A DNA stretch of 64,000 nucleotides from Sphaerisporangium sp040683095 (GCF_040683095.1 NZ_JBFBCI010000046.1:11940-75939); one strand, 5' to 3'. Counted from the stretch's first letter, positions 26,399 to 35,119 are shown. Notes: generated by a model from the letters alone, not told the origin. Translations and numbers: made by a program.

Positions 26399-27072
26399 CC
26401 TGGCCGGAGCACGGGATCACGCCGGACCATCCCACCGCCGCCTGGCCGGGGCCGGGCGACGCGGGCGTCGCTCCCGTGGAGGGCGAGCACGAGACGGGCC
26501 GACCGCCGCCGCGCGAGGGTGCCCAGCGGCGGGCCGCGGCGCGGGCGTTCCGTCCCCGCCGGACGGTCCCGGCGACCGTCACCGCCCTGCTGCTCGCCCT
26601 GGCCGCCCTGGTGACCCTGATCGGAGCCGTCGCGGCGGCGACGGGCGCCAACATGCGGACCGTGCCGTGGACGTCGTTCGCCGACTTCGGGGCCGGGCCC
26701 GTGGACGACCCGGCGCACCTGGCGGTGGCCGGCGCGGCGGTCGTCGTCGGGCTGTTCCTGCTCGGGCTGGCCCTCGTGCCCGGCCGCACCCGGGTCGTGC
26801 CGCTGGCCTCCGACGATCCGAGTACCGTCACCGGCATCACCGAGAGAGGGCTGCGCCGCCACCTCGCCACCGTCGCCACGGCCGTGGACGGCGTGTCCCG
26901 GGCGCGCGTCAAGCTGCGGCGCCGCGTCGTGCACGTCCGGGCGGTGACGCCGCTGCGCGACCCGGGGGACCTTCCCGGCGAGATCACCGAGGCCGTGGGC
27001 GGGCGACTGGACGCGCTGCGGCCGCTCAAGCCCATGCGGGTCCACGTCGACGTCACGCACGGAGGGAAGTGA
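26395..27072 (+). CDS. DUF6286-type membrane protein
   Basis: The 225-residue protein has a disordered N-terminus (about 1-55), two transmembrane segments (VTALLLALAALVTLIGAVAA and AVAGAAVVVGLFLLGLALVP) and a soluble C-terminal domain (GITERGLRRHLATVATAVDG, VKLRRRVVHVRAV) reminiscent of AmaP and Asp23-like folds. It resembles actinobacterial DUF6286 proteins, which occur with Asp23 genes. GTG 26395 overlaps the preceding stop. Function beyond envelope association is not known. Confidence 0.7.
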   Translation: MTWPEHGITPDHPTAAWPGPGDAGVAPVEGEHETGRPPPREGAQRRAAARAFRPRRTVPATVTALLLALAALVTLIGAVAAATGANMRTVPWTSFADFGAGPVDDPAHLAVAGAAVVVGLFLLGLALVPGRTRVVPLASDDPSTVTGITERGLRRHLATVATAVDGVSRARVKLRRRVVHVRAVTPLRDPGDLPGEITEAVGGRLDALRPLKPMRVHVDVTHGGK

Positions 27073-27076
27073 GCGC

Positions 27077-27631
27077 GTGAAAAACCGTCCCGCTGCCGCC
27101 AACCGCGTCGGCCTGGTCCTCGTCGGCCTGCTGCCGGCCCTCGCGGGCGCCGTCACGCTCGTACGCGCGCTCGGCCTGCTCGGATCCCCCGACGCCCCGC
27201 TGATCCCCCCCGAGGTCGCGGGCTTCCCCGCCGGCCGCCCGTGGTTGTGGCCGGCCGTGATCGCGGGCTCGCTGGTCGTCGCGCTGCTCGCGCTGTACTG
27301 GCTGCTGGTGCAGGGGCGTCTCGACACGCTGCGCACCCTCGAACTGGAGCCCGACCCCTCCCACGGCACGACCCGCGTCTCCGCGGGCGCCGCCGCCGGG
27401 GCGCTGGAGGACGATCTCGCCGAGCACGTGGGCGGGGAGCGGGCGCGCGCCTCGCTCGCGGGCGCACCGTCCGACCCGCGCCTCGCGATCGTCGTCGTCC
27501 TGCCCGACCAGGCCGATCCCGCCGTGGCCCGGCAGGGCGTCAACGGGGCGGTGGCGCGGCTGCGCCGGTCCCTGGAGACCGACCGGCTGCCCGCGACCGT
27601 CCGGATGCACGCCGTCCACCGGCGCATGTAG
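27077..27631 (+). CDS. AmaP-like alkaline shock membrane anchor protein
   Basis: The 184-residue protein has two N-terminal transmembrane helices (VGLVLVGLLPALAGAVTLV and WPAVIAGSLVVALLALYWLL) separated by an external loop, then a cytoplasmic domain with DPRLAIVVVLPDQADP. This topology matches AmaP, which tethers Asp23 to the membrane in firmicutes. GTG 27077 lies 4 bp after the preceding stop. It closes the six-gene operon starting at 24936. The following 231 bp hold no convincing gene. Confidence 0.75.
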   Translation: MKNRPAAANRVGLVLVGLLPALAGAVTLVRALGLLGSPDAPLIPPEVAGFPAGRPWLWPAVIAGSLVVALLALYWLLVQGRLDTLRTLELEPDPSHGTTRVSAGAAAGALEDDLAEHVGGERARASLAGAPSDPRLAIVVVLPDQADPAVARQGVNGAVARLRRSLETDRLPATVRMHAVHRRM

Positions 27632-27862
27632 CCGCCTGCCTGATCTGCCTGGCTTGGAGGAACCTTGCCGCCCCGCCACACCGGGGAGAGGTGTGCGGGC
27701 CAGGGATCACGGGAATGCGACCGCCGAGTGCGCCGACGACCAGGGAGTGCGCTTCTCCCCCGGCCGACTCCCCCGGCCGACCTGTCCGGGGGCGAGGACG
27801 ACTGGAGTCGGTGCGCCCGGCCTCTCCCCGTTCTCCGCGCCGGGCCCCGAAGGAGGCGTTCG

Positions 27863-28234
27863 TTGATCGGCAGGTTGCAGTGCGTGGTTCTGGACTGTCC
27901 GGACGTCCTCGAGCTCGCGCGGTTCTACCAGGCGGTCCTCGGCGGCGAGGTCAACCGGCCCGACCGCCGCTGGGGGGTGGACGACGACTTCGCGACACTC
28001 CATACCGAAGGCGGCCTCGTGCTCGCGTTCCAGCGCGCGAAGGACCACCGCCCCCCGCGCTGGACCGACCCCGCCCACCCGCAGCAGTTCCACCTGGACA
28101 TCGACGTCCCCGACCTGGACACCGCCCAGGAACGACTCCTCGCGCTCGGCGCGACGCTCCTCCACACCGACCCCCACGGCTGGCGCATCTTCGCCGACCC
28201 CGCCGGCCACCCCTTCTGCCTCCTCAAGGGCTGA
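27863..28234 (+). CDS. VOC family (glyoxalase-like) protein
   Basis: The 123-residue protein is a single vicinal-oxygen-chelate domain of two beta-alpha-beta-beta-beta units: LQCVVLDCPDVLELARFYQAVLG, quoted as LQCVVLDCPDV and LELARFYQAVLG, then QFHLDIDVPDLDTAQERLLALGA and WRIFADPAGHPFCLL. Candidate metal or substrate residues are the His of QFHLDIDV and those of DPAGHPFCL. Substrate is unknown; relatives include antibiotic-binding and glyoxalase proteins. TTG 27863 is chosen because AGGAGG ends 6 bp upstream; an in-frame upstream extension has no RBS. It is monocistronic, and 273 bp without a clear gene follow. Confidence 0.8.
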   Translation: MIGRLQCVVLDCPDVLELARFYQAVLGGEVNRPDRRWGVDDDFATLHTEGGLVLAFQRAKDHRPPRWTDPAHPQQFHLDIDVPDLDTAQERLLALGATLLHTDPHGWRIFADPAGHPFCLLKG

Positions 28235-28507
28235 CGGCCTCCAGGCCGACGACCCAGAAATGTCTCCAACGAGACTCCAACCCGAGATCGTTTCTGCCTT
28301 CGTCTTCATTAGGTCCGGTAACGGCCTCGTGGTTACATCGGCCGGCGCCCGCCCGTCCGTGACGCCACGTCACCGCGACGCCCCCTGGCGCCCCGGGGAA
28401 AATCAGTGGAATCGCGCGCTGGCCTGCGAGTAGGACTGTTCTCGCGCGGGGAACGGCATGGATGGTGACGGACCGGCCTCCCGCATCCGAGCGACAGGGA
28501 GACGAGC

Positions 28508-29929
28508 GTGAAGCCGCACGAGTACGCCGGGTACGACGCCATCGGGCTCAGAGACCTGATCCGGACGGGCGAGGTCACCGCCACCGAGGTCGAGGCCGCC
28601 GCCCGCGACGCCCTTCAGAAGGCGAACGCCGAGGTCAACGGCCTCGCGCTGCCGCTGTTCACCCCGGCGCTCGCCCACGCGCCCGACGGGCCGCTCGCCG
28701 GTGTGCCGTTCCTGATCAAGGACAGTCAGCCGATGGCCGAAGGGGTGCCGTTCGGCCTGGGCAGCCGCGCCCTGCGCCACGTCCCGGCCCGCCACGACAA
28801 CGACCTGATGACGCGGTTCCGGGCCGCCGGCCTGGTCACCCTGGGCGTCACGACCGTACCCGAAATGGGCCTCAGCTTCTCGACCGAGCCGGTCAAGCAC
28901 GGGCCCGCCCGCAATCCGTGGGACCTCGCGCGCGGCGTCGGCGGGTCGAGCGGCGGCGCGGCGGCGCTGGTGGCGGCGGGCGCCGTCCCCGTGGCGCACG
29001 GCAACGACGGCGCCGGCTCGGTGCGGGTCCCGGCGTCGTGCTGCGGCCTGGTCGGCGTGAAGCCGAGCCGCGGGCGCACGCCGTCCGGCCCCGACACCGG
29101 CGAGGCGTTCTTCGGCATGGTCTGCGAGACGGCGCTGAGCCGCACCGTCCGCGACTCGGCGCACCTCCTGGACGCGATCCAGGGCCCCGGCGTGGGCGAC
29201 AAGTACACCGCGCCCCCGCCGTCGCGCCCGTACGCCGAGGAGGTCGGGGCGGATCCGGGCAGACTGCGCGTTGCGGTGACGACGCGCGCCTGGTCGGGAG
29301 TGGCCGTGGACCCGGAGGTCGCGGTGGTGACGGCCGAGGCGTGCGGGCTGCTCTCCGAGATGGGCCACGAGGTGACGGAGGCGAGCCCGGCCATCGACTG
29401 GGAGGACGTGCTGCGGGCCATGGTGGCGCTCGGCGCGGCCTCCGCCGCCCACCCGCTGGTGACCGCCCCGCGGCGCCTGGACCCGTCGCTGCTGGAGGCG
29501 GTCACCCGGCGCATCCTCCTGGAGGCGGGCGAGATGACCGCGCTGGAGCTGATGGGGGCGTTCGACGCGCAGAACCGGGTGAGCCGGTCGGTGGGGGCGT
29601 TCTTCACAGAGTACGACCTGCTGGTCACCCCGACGCTGGGGCAGCCGCCCGCCCCGCACGGCACCCTGCGGTACGACGACCCGGCGCACACCTTCCGCAC
29701 CTGGCTGGAGTCGATGTTCGCATACGGCCCGTTCACGGTGGTGTTCAACGTCACTGGACAGCCCGCGCTCAGCCTTCCCCTGGGGCGGACGAGCGGCGGC
29801 CTGCCGGTCGGCGTCCAGTTCGTCGCCCCGTACGGCCGGGAGGACCTGCTGTTCCGGGTCGCCGCCCGCCTGGAGGAGGCCGCGCCGTGGCGGGACCGGG
29901 TGCCACCGATCTTCGCGGGAAACCTCTGA
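28508..29929 (+). CDS. Amidase signature family hydrolase
   Basis: The 473-residue enzyme has the complete Ser-cisSer-Lys triad: K71 in FLIKDS, S147 in GVGGSSGGAAAL and S171 in GNDGAGSVRVPA. The 24-residue spacing between the two Ser residues is that of the amidase signature family. Members hydrolyse amides such as aryl or acyl amides, nylon oligomers or indoleacetamide; the substrate is not predictable here. There is no signal peptide, so it is cytoplasmic. It starts at GTG 28508, preceded by GACAGGGAGACGA. It is a single gene, and the GatB/GatC partners that would suggest a tRNA amidotransferase are absent. Confidence 0.9.
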   Translation: MKPHEYAGYDAIGLRDLIRTGEVTATEVEAAARDALQKANAEVNGLALPLFTPALAHAPDGPLAGVPFLIKDSQPMAEGVPFGLGSRALRHVPARHDNDLMTRFRAAGLVTLGVTTVPEMGLSFSTEPVKHGPARNPWDLARGVGGSSGGAAALVAAGAVPVAHGNDGAGSVRVPASCCGLVGVKPSRGRTPSGPDTGEAFFGMVCETALSRTVRDSAHLLDAIQGPGVGDKYTAPPPSRPYAEEVGADPGRLRVAVTTRAWSGVAVDPEVAVVTAEACGLLSEMGHEVTEASPAIDWEDVLRAMVALGAASAAHPLVTAPRRLDPSLLEAVTRRILLEAGEMTALELMGAFDAQNRVSRSVGAFFTEYDLLVTPTLGQPPAPHGTLRYDDPAHTFRTWLESMFAYGPFTVVFNVTGQPALSLPLGRTSGGLPVGVQFVAPYGREDLLFRVAARLEEAAPWRDRVPPIFAGNL

Positions 29930-30032
29930 CGGGGGGGCGGTACCACCCGAGGTTTAAACATCGCATTACCCCTCAAATAGGGCAATCCGGGTAGGGGTCG
30001 TGCGAAGGAGTCAATCGATCGAGGGGGCACCG

Positions 30033-30467
30033 ATGAGCACACCGAGAGCCGCACGGACGGCGCATGACGTGATGCACCCGGGGGCCCAGTGCATCGGCGA
30101 GAACGACAGCCTCCGCACCGCCGCGCGGATGATGCGCGACCTGAACGTCGGCGCGCTGCCGATCTGCGGGGGCGACGACCGCCTCAAGGGGATCATCACC
30201 GACCGGGACCTCGTCGTCCACTGCTGTGCCCAGGACAAGGACCTTGACCGGACCACGGCGGGGGAACTGGCCGAGGGGCTGGTCTGGGTCGACGGCGCGA
30301 CCAGCATCGACGACACGCTGACCACGATGGAACAGCACCAGGTCAAGCGGATCCCCGTGCTGGAGAACCGCCGCCTCGTCGGCATGATCAGCGAGGCCGA
30401 CCTGGCCAAGGAACTGCCGGACGACAAGCTGGCCGAGTTCGTCCACCGCGTGTACTCGGGCGCCTGA
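30033..30467 (+). CDS. Tandem CBS domain protein
   Basis: The 144-residue protein consists of two CBS domains (about 10-65 with DVMHPGAQCIGENDSLRTAA and GALPICGGDDRLKGIITDRD; about 75-130 with TMEQHQVKRIPVLENRRLVG). Stand-alone CBS pairs bind adenine nucleotides and act as energy or redox sensors; the partner is unknown. ATG 30033 follows GAGGGGG; an in-frame GTG at 30000 lacks spacing support. Two strong hairpins follow the stop. Confidence 0.85.
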   Translation: MSTPRAARTAHDVMHPGAQCIGENDSLRTAARMMRDLNVGALPICGGDDRLKGIITDRDLVVHCCAQDKDLDRTTAGELAEGLVWVDGATSIDDTLTTMEQHQVKRIPVLENRRLVGMISEADLAKELPDDKLAEFVHRVYSGA

Positions 30468-30484
30468 CCCGGGTCCGCGCGAAC

Positions 30485-30525
30485 ACCGCGCCCGGACGCC
30501 CCGCATCGCGGCGCCCGGGCGCGGT
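30485..30525 (+). terminator. Hairpin terminator after the CBS gene
   Basis: ACCGCGCCCGG (30485-30495) and CCGGGCGCGGT (30515-30525) form an 11-bp GC-rich stem beginning 17 bp after the CBS stop, without a T-tract, as is usual for actinomycete terminators. The 378-bp gap 30468-30845 between the convergent CBS and gamma-glutamyltransferase genes holds this and the next hairpin; no gene is seen. Confidence 0.55.
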
Positions 30526-30592
30526 CACGCCCGCGTGGCCGTGAGCATCCCCACCAGGTGCTTGAGCGTGGTGAGCTGCCGGAACGCGCGAA

Positions 30593-30618
30593 GCCCCGCC
30601 GGGAAATCCCGGCGGGGC
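30593..30618. terminator. Perfect 12-bp stem hairpin, likely bidirectional terminator
   Basis: GCCCCGCCGGGA and TCCCGGCGGGGC flank a 2-base loop, with AAG before and CTT after, between two convergent genes. A 12-bp perfect stem with flanking A and T bases on either side suits bidirectional termination. Confidence 0.6.
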
Positions 30619-30845
30619 CTTCACGCTGTGGACCGATGTGCGGGTCGCCTCTCGGCGAAAGGCTCAACGCGGCTCCAGCCGAACGGTATTCCGCGAAGGC
30701 TATAGATGAGGCCCGGGGACACCAGACACATCAGCCACGAGACATGGAACCACACCCTCCGCGTGATTGTTCCCCGCGCCGCGAAAGATTCCGGCGAGAA
30801 TCTTCCAACGCCCGCCGCCCTATGAGGGCGGACGGGTCTCCAGGC

Positions 30846-32411
30846 TCAGTAGCCCGCGGCGCTGGAGATCACGGCTCTGGGGTCGGCGGCACCGGCCAGC
30901 GTGCCGTCGGGGCGTGACTCGATGAGGTGGGCGTGGCCGAAGGAGCCGCCGTAGTGCAGGTGCCGCACGTCGTGCCCGCGTTCACGCAGGTCCGGGGCCC
31001 ACGGCGCGCCGTCCTCCACGTCCAGGGTCGCCCCGTCGGGGTCGACCCACGCGTCGAAGCCGTTGTCGCCGGGGCCGAGCCGCCAGCGGGGCGCGCCGAT
31101 GGCCTCGCCGGGCGTCTGGCCGGACGCCAGCAGGCGGGCGATCACCTGCAGCAGGATCTGCGGCTGGGAGTCGCCTCCCATGGTGCCGAGCACGGCGCGC
31201 AGCGAGCCGTCGGGCCGCGTCACCAGCGCGGGGGCCAGGGTGTGCGGCGGGCGCCGCGCGGGCCCGTACTCCGCCGGGTGCCCCGGGGTCAGCGAGAACC
31301 CCAGGCCCCGGTTGTGCAGGTTGATCCCCGTGGCCGGCTCGAACAGCATGCTGCCGAAGCCCGCCGCGTTGGACTGGATGAGGGACACGCCCATGCCCCC
31401 GGAGTCGACGGCGCACAGGTACGTCGTGTCGCCCGGCGCGATCAGGTCCCGGAGCCGGGCGCGGCGCGACGGGTCGACGCCCTCACGGCGCTCGCCGGCC
31501 GAGGCGAGCACCTCGTCCACGGACGCCCCCTCGTACAGCACGTCGGGACGGTCGTGCCCGGCGGCCCGGGCGGCCTCGGCCAGCAGGTGCGCCCACAGCG
31601 GGTCCGCCGGATCGCGCGGCAGGTCGAGCCCGTCGGCGATGGCGAGCGCCAGCAGCAGCGTGTAGCCCTGGGAGTTCGGCGGCACCGTCCACACGTCGTG
31701 CCCGAACGCGCGGACGGCGATGGGCTCGACCCAGTCGGCGTTCACGCGGGCGAGGTCGCCCTCGGAGTACTCTCCTGCGGCGGTGCCGCCCACCGCGGGG
31801 TCACGGCCGAGCGCGAGCAGGCCCGCGCCGAACTCGCCGAGGTAGAAGCCGTCGCGCCCGTCGGCGCCGAGCGCGCTGAGTGCCCGCGCGACGCCCGGCC
31901 GCCGCAGCGGCGTGCCCGGCGCGACCGGGGCGTCCACGCCGGGCAGCACCGCGGCCGCCGGGGCGAGCAGCGGCGACGCGGGGAAGCCCGAGTCGGCGTA
32001 CCGGATCGCGGGGGCGAGGAGTTCGTCCAGCGGCAGCCGTCCGTAGCGCGCGTGCAGGGCGAGCCAGCCGTCGGCGCAGCCCGGCACGGTGACCGATCTG
32101 ATGTCGTGCTGGAACGGCATGCGCTCGTGCCCCTCCGCGCGCAGCCGGCCCGGGTCGGCGCCGGATCCCGACCGGCCGGACGCGTTGAGCGTGCGCGGCG
32201 GACCCTCGCCGTCGTGGACCAGCGCGAACAGGTCGCCGCCGAGGCCGCAGGCGTGCGGCGCGGTCACGGCGAGGACTGCGTTGGCGGCGATGGCGGCGAT
32301 GGCCGCGTCGGCGGCGGAACCGCCCCGGTTCAGCATGGTGAGCCCGGCCGAGGTGGCCAGATGGTCGATGGTGCAAACCATGCCAAACCTGGCGAATCGC
32401 GTGAACTCCAT
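30846..32411 (-). CDS. Gamma-glutamyltransferase family protein
   Basis: The 521-residue Ntn-hydrolase precursor has the family's large-subunit core (GGSAADAAIAAIAANAVLAV, PHACGLGGDLFALVHDG) and a maturation site at GDTTYLCAVDS, where Thr329 (first of the TT pair) would become the N-terminal nucleophile of the small subunit. The small-subunit motif GTMGGDSQPQILLQ follows. It lacks an N-terminal signal peptide, unlike periplasmic GGT, so it may be a cytoplasmic GGT or acylase-like paralogue acting on gamma-glutamyl amides. ATG 32411 is chosen because the protein then begins MEFTRFARFGMV; an upstream in-frame start at 32480 has no support. Convergent with the CBS gene. Confidence 0.85.
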   Translation of the reverse strand: MEFTRFARFGMVCTIDHLATSAGLTMLNRGGSAADAAIAAIAANAVLAVTAPHACGLGGDLFALVHDGEGPPRTLNASGRSGSGADPGRLRAEGHERMPFQHDIRSVTVPGCADGWLALHARYGRLPLDELLAPAIRYADSGFPASPLLAPAAAVLPGVDAPVAPGTPLRRPGVARALSALGADGRDGFYLGEFGAGLLALGRDPAVGGTAAGEYSEGDLARVNADWVEPIAVRAFGHDVWTVPPNSQGYTLLLALAIADGLDLPRDPADPLWAHLLAEAARAAGHDRPDVLYEGASVDEVLASAGERREGVDPSRRARLRDLIAPGDTTYLCAVDSGGMGVSLIQSNAAGFGSMLFEPATGINLHNRGLGFSLTPGHPAEYGPARRPPHTLAPALVTRPDGSLRAVLGTMGGDSQPQILLQVIARLLASGQTPGEAIGAPRWRLGPGDNGFDAWVDPDGATLDVEDGAPWAPDLRERGHDVRHLHYGGSFGHAHLIESRPDGTLAGAADPRAVISSAAGY

Positions 32412-32594
32412 GCTCGGCACTCTACGACGCTCCGCTCCCGAGATCCGCCCCCCGGCGTACCAGGTGGGGCCAAAACTCATGCGTGATCAAGGCGTCCACG
32501 ATCGCCAAGTGGGGCCGATATCCACGCGAACCGACGCCTCCGAAGATCACCGCGCTACCCGGTCCATGTGCTGCCCGTTAACGGAGGCCCGAGT

Positions 32595-32831
32595 TCACCG
32601 CCGGCTCCCTGCCCGAGACGACCGATGAGGGTCGGTACGTACGTGCGAACGCACCCCTTGCAGGCCGAACAGGATGAGCAGTTCCAGGCTCGGTCGGCGC
32701 TGCCCGCTCTCCAGCCGGGACAGGGTGCTCTCCGACACGCCGGTCGTCGCCGCTAGAGCGGTAAGGGTGATGCCGCGATCACGACGCAGCACACGAAGCC
32801 GCGGCCCCACAGAGTCAAGCACCTCGTCCAT
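32595..32831 (-). pseudogene. Truncated XRE-family regulator
   Basis: The 78-residue frame starts at ATG 32831 (MDEVLDSVGPRLRVLRRDRG) and contains an intact XRE helix-turn-helix (TLTALAATTGVSESTLSRLE, then SGQRRPSLELL). Full-length relatives are about 190 residues and continue into a cupin domain. Here the sequence diverges right after SLELLILFGLQG and ends in an unrelated basic tail, so the C-terminal sensor domain is missing. Either the gene is a decayed remnant or it encodes a DNA-binding-only protein. GTG 32840 is an alternative start. It diverges from a methyltransferase gene, a pairing often seen for intact homologues, across a 17-bp palindrome. Confidence 0.6.
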
Positions 32832-32851
32832 TTCGTGGTCCACGAGGCCAT

Positions 32852-32868
32852 CTTGCCAGAATGGCAAG
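32852..32868. promoter_or_regulatory. 17-bp perfect palindrome, probable operator of the XRE/methyltransferase pair
   Basis: CTTGCCA, GAA and TGGCAAG form an inverted repeat with 7-bp arms and a 3-bp spacer between the divergent XRE and methyltransferase genes (starts 32831 and 32932). Position and symmetry fit a binding site for the adjacent XRE regulator. Confidence 0.6.
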
Positions 32869-32931
32869 TTTGCGTGCCAAACCGCGGCGAGCCTGGTCAG
32901 ACTGTGCGCGTACCGACACAAGGAGTCTTAA

Positions 32932-33558
32932 ATGAGCACCACCGATCCGGTCGCGTTCTGGGACGGCGTCTACGCGGCCCGGCCGGCAGCCGGCGACCCG
33001 CAGCCGAATGCCCGCCTCACCGAGACGGTGACGGGCCTGCCGCCCGGTGACGCGTTGGACCTCGGATGCGGCGACGGCGGCGACGCGCTGTGGCTCGCCC
33101 GCCAGGGGTGGCACGTCACCGCCGCCGACATCTCGGCCGTGGCGGTCGAGCGGCTCACCGCCCTCGCCCGCTCACACGGCCTGGGCGACCGCGTCACCAC
33201 CGTGCGGCACGACTTGCGCACGTCTTTCCCGCACGGCGGATTCGACCTGATCTGCGCCCACTACCTGCACACCCCCTTTGACCTGGACCGGACAACCGTC
33301 CTGCGCGCGGCCGCGCACGCACTGCGCCCGGGCGGGCGGCTGCTGGTCGTCGACCACGGCTCGACCGCGCCGTGGTCATGGAACCAGGATCCCGACATCC
33401 GGTACCCGAGCCCGCGGGAAGTCGCCACTGGTATCGATCTGGACCCGGCGACATGGACGGTCGAGCGGGCCGACGCACCCCGCCGGATCGCGACCGGACC
33501 GGGCGGGCGTACCGCTGAGGTCACCGACCACGTCCTCCTCATCCGCCGCACCGCCTGA
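32932..33558 (+). CDS. Class I SAM-dependent methyltransferase
   Basis: The 208-residue Rossmann-fold methyltransferase has motif I DALDLGCGDGGDALWLARQG (about residues 41-60), acidic residue in VTAADISAVAVERL, motif for adenine contact RHDLRTSFP, and motif IV FDLICAHYL. A Trp-rich tail segment (TAPWSWNQDPDIRYPSP) is typical of the small thiopurine/tellurite-resistance-like group, but the substrate is unknown. ATG 32932 follows AAGGAG. It diverges from the truncated XRE gene and is followed 42 bp later by a DinB-family gene. Confidence 0.85.
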   Translation: MSTTDPVAFWDGVYAARPAAGDPQPNARLTETVTGLPPGDALDLGCGDGGDALWLARQGWHVTAADISAVAVERLTALARSHGLGDRVTTVRHDLRTSFPHGGFDLICAHYLHTPFDLDRTTVLRAAAHALRPGGRLLVVDHGSTAPWSWNQDPDIRYPSPREVATGIDLDPATWTVERADAPRRIATGPGGRTAEVTDHVLLIRRTA

Positions 33559-33600
33559 CCCGGCGGCCGACGCCGCCCCCAACGAAGGAAGAAGACCGCT

Positions 33601-34101
33601 GTGCCCAGCAGCACGCGCCGCAACCGCCGCCGCGACACCCCGCCGCCCCGGACCGGAAGCAGCGAGACCGAGGTCCTGCGCGGATTCCTCGACTACCTCC
33701 GGACCTCGATCGCCGCGAAGGTCGACGGCGCCCCCGAACCACAGGTGCGAACAGCCGCAGTGCCGTCGGGCACGAACCTGCTCGGCCTGCTCAAACACCT
33801 GACTTTCGTCGAGCGCTCGACGTTTCTCGGGGACGCCGTCACCGACTGGCAAACGACGTTCCAGGCCGCACCGGCGGACAGCGTGGCCGATGTCGTCGCC
33901 CGCTACCGAGAGACGGTCGAGCGTGCGAACGAAGTGCTCGACCGGTGCGCCGATCTCGGCGCACCGGTCCCCCGACCGGCGCAGGGCCGCCCCGCTCCCA
34001 GCGTCCGCTGGGCACTCGCCCACATGATCGAGGAGACCGGCCGCCACGCGGGCCACGCGGACATCCTCCGCGAACTGATCGACAGCTCGACCGGCCGCTG
34101 A
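33601..34101 (+). CDS. DinB-family (DUF664) protein
   Basis: The 166-residue four-helix protein carries the DinB/DUF664 signatures GTNLLGLLKHLTFVERSTFL and WALAHMIEETGRHAGHADIL. The His residues in LLKHL, RHAGHAD are the expected metal ligands. In actinobacteria this fold is used by mycothiol-dependent enzymes and thiol transferases; the substrate is unknown. GTG 33601 follows GAAGGAAGAAG. It probably forms an operon with the methyltransferase upstream. Confidence 0.82.
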   Translation: MPSSTRRNRRRDTPPPRTGSSETEVLRGFLDYLRTSIAAKVDGAPEPQVRTAAVPSGTNLLGLLKHLTFVERSTFLGDAVTDWQTTFQAAPADSVADVVARYRETVERANEVLDRCADLGAPVPRPAQGRPAPSVRWALAHMIEETGRHAGHADILRELIDSSTGR

Positions 34102-34234
34102 CTCCGCGGGCTCCCTCCGCGGCGAAGGAGTCCGCGAGGGAGGCGTCAGTGGCGGTGGGTCGCGACGGGGTGGTGGGGGTCGGCGGGGTGTTCGTAGCCG
34201 GGGTGCCTGTGCCGGGGCCTGTGCGGGAGCCGCG

Positions 34235-35002
34235 TCAGGGCAGGGGGCGCAGCGGGATCCGGTAGTCGAGGATCGCCCGGTCGCCCGGGATCACGATCGG
34301 GTCGGCGACCTCGACCGCCCGCCCGGCCGCGTACATCACCCGGGTGATCGCGAACACCGGGACGCCCTGCGCGATCCGCAGCGTCCGCGCCTCCGACGGG
34401 GTGGGCATGCGCGTCGCCACCGACTCGGTGATGTCGTCCACCTCGATGCCGAGCGTGCGCAACTGGTTGATCGTCCCGCCGGGCCACGGCTCGTTCTTCG
34501 GGTCGGCCACCGGCGTGCCCTCGACGTCGGCCGCCAGCAGGCACGGCCGCGCCACCTGGGACGGCACGCCCGCCGCGTAGAAGACGAAGTGCCGTTCGAG
34601 GACGCGCGTCCCGGGCGCGACGCCGAACAGGCCCGCCAGCCGCTCGTCGGCGTCGATCCACCGGTAGGCGGTGTCGAGGCGGTACTGCTCCCAGGTGATG
34701 CCCTGGTCGCGGGTGAAGGAGGTCTGCCGGACCGCCTGCGGCCCGAGGTCGGCGAGGTAGCGCTGGGAGGAGATGCGGCGCACGAGAGGCCGCTCGCGCA
34801 CCCAGGTGCCGCCGCGCCCGCGGGTCTCGACCAGGCCCGCGTTCTTCAGGGCGTCGATCGCCTGCCGGACGACGATCTCGGACACGCCGTACTGCCGGGC
34901 GAGGTCTGCGTGCCGGGGAAGGCGGGCGCCCGGTGGCAGGCCACCGTCGAGGATCGCGCCACGCAGTTCGGCCGCGATGTGCTCGTAGGCGTGGCCAGAC
35001 AC
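34235..35002 (-). CDS. GntR/HutC-family transcriptional regulator
   Basis: The 255-residue protein has an N-terminal winged helix (about 1-70: YEHIAAELRGAILDGGLPPG, YGVSEIVVRQAIDALKNAGL) and a C-terminal UTRA ligand-binding domain (about 95-250: ERHFVFYAAGVPSQVARPCL, FAITRVMYAAGRAVEVADPI), the HutC layout. The ligand is unknown. GTG 35002 is preferred because the protein then begins at the usual VSGHAYEHIAAEL; GTG 35059 would add 19 residues. An 8-bp inverted repeat upstream (35047-35092) may be its own operator. It diverges from a two-gene pair of unknown function at 35120. Confidence 0.85.
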   Translation of the reverse strand: MSGHAYEHIAAELRGAILDGGLPPGARLPRHADLARQYGVSEIVVRQAIDALKNAGLVETRGRGGTWVRERPLVRRISSQRYLADLGPQAVRQTSFTRDQGITWEQYRLDTAYRWIDADERLAGLFGVAPGTRVLERHFVFYAAGVPSQVARPCLLAADVEGTPVADPKNEPWPGGTINQLRTLGIEVDDITESVATRMPTPSEARTLRIAQGVPVFAITRVMYAAGRAVEVADPIVIPGDRAILDYRIPLRPLP

Positions 35003-35046
35003 GTGCCTGCGTTCCGATCTGCCGGGGGTTCCAGATGGGGTCACCT

Positions 35047-35092
35047 GGTTGACACGCACCTTATCGTCTCGCCATTGTCGTATATGTCAACC
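35047..35092. promoter_or_regulatory. Inverted repeat with -35-like element upstream of the GntR gene
   Basis: GGTTGACA (35047-35054) and TGTCAACC (35085-35092) are perfect 8-bp arms 30 bp apart in the divergent gap. The right arm gives TTGACA on the minus strand, a good -35 for the GntR gene. Autoregulation is inferred. Confidence 0.4.
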
Positions 35093-35119
35093 GATTGCTG
35101 TAGCCGCTAAGGGGTCTGG

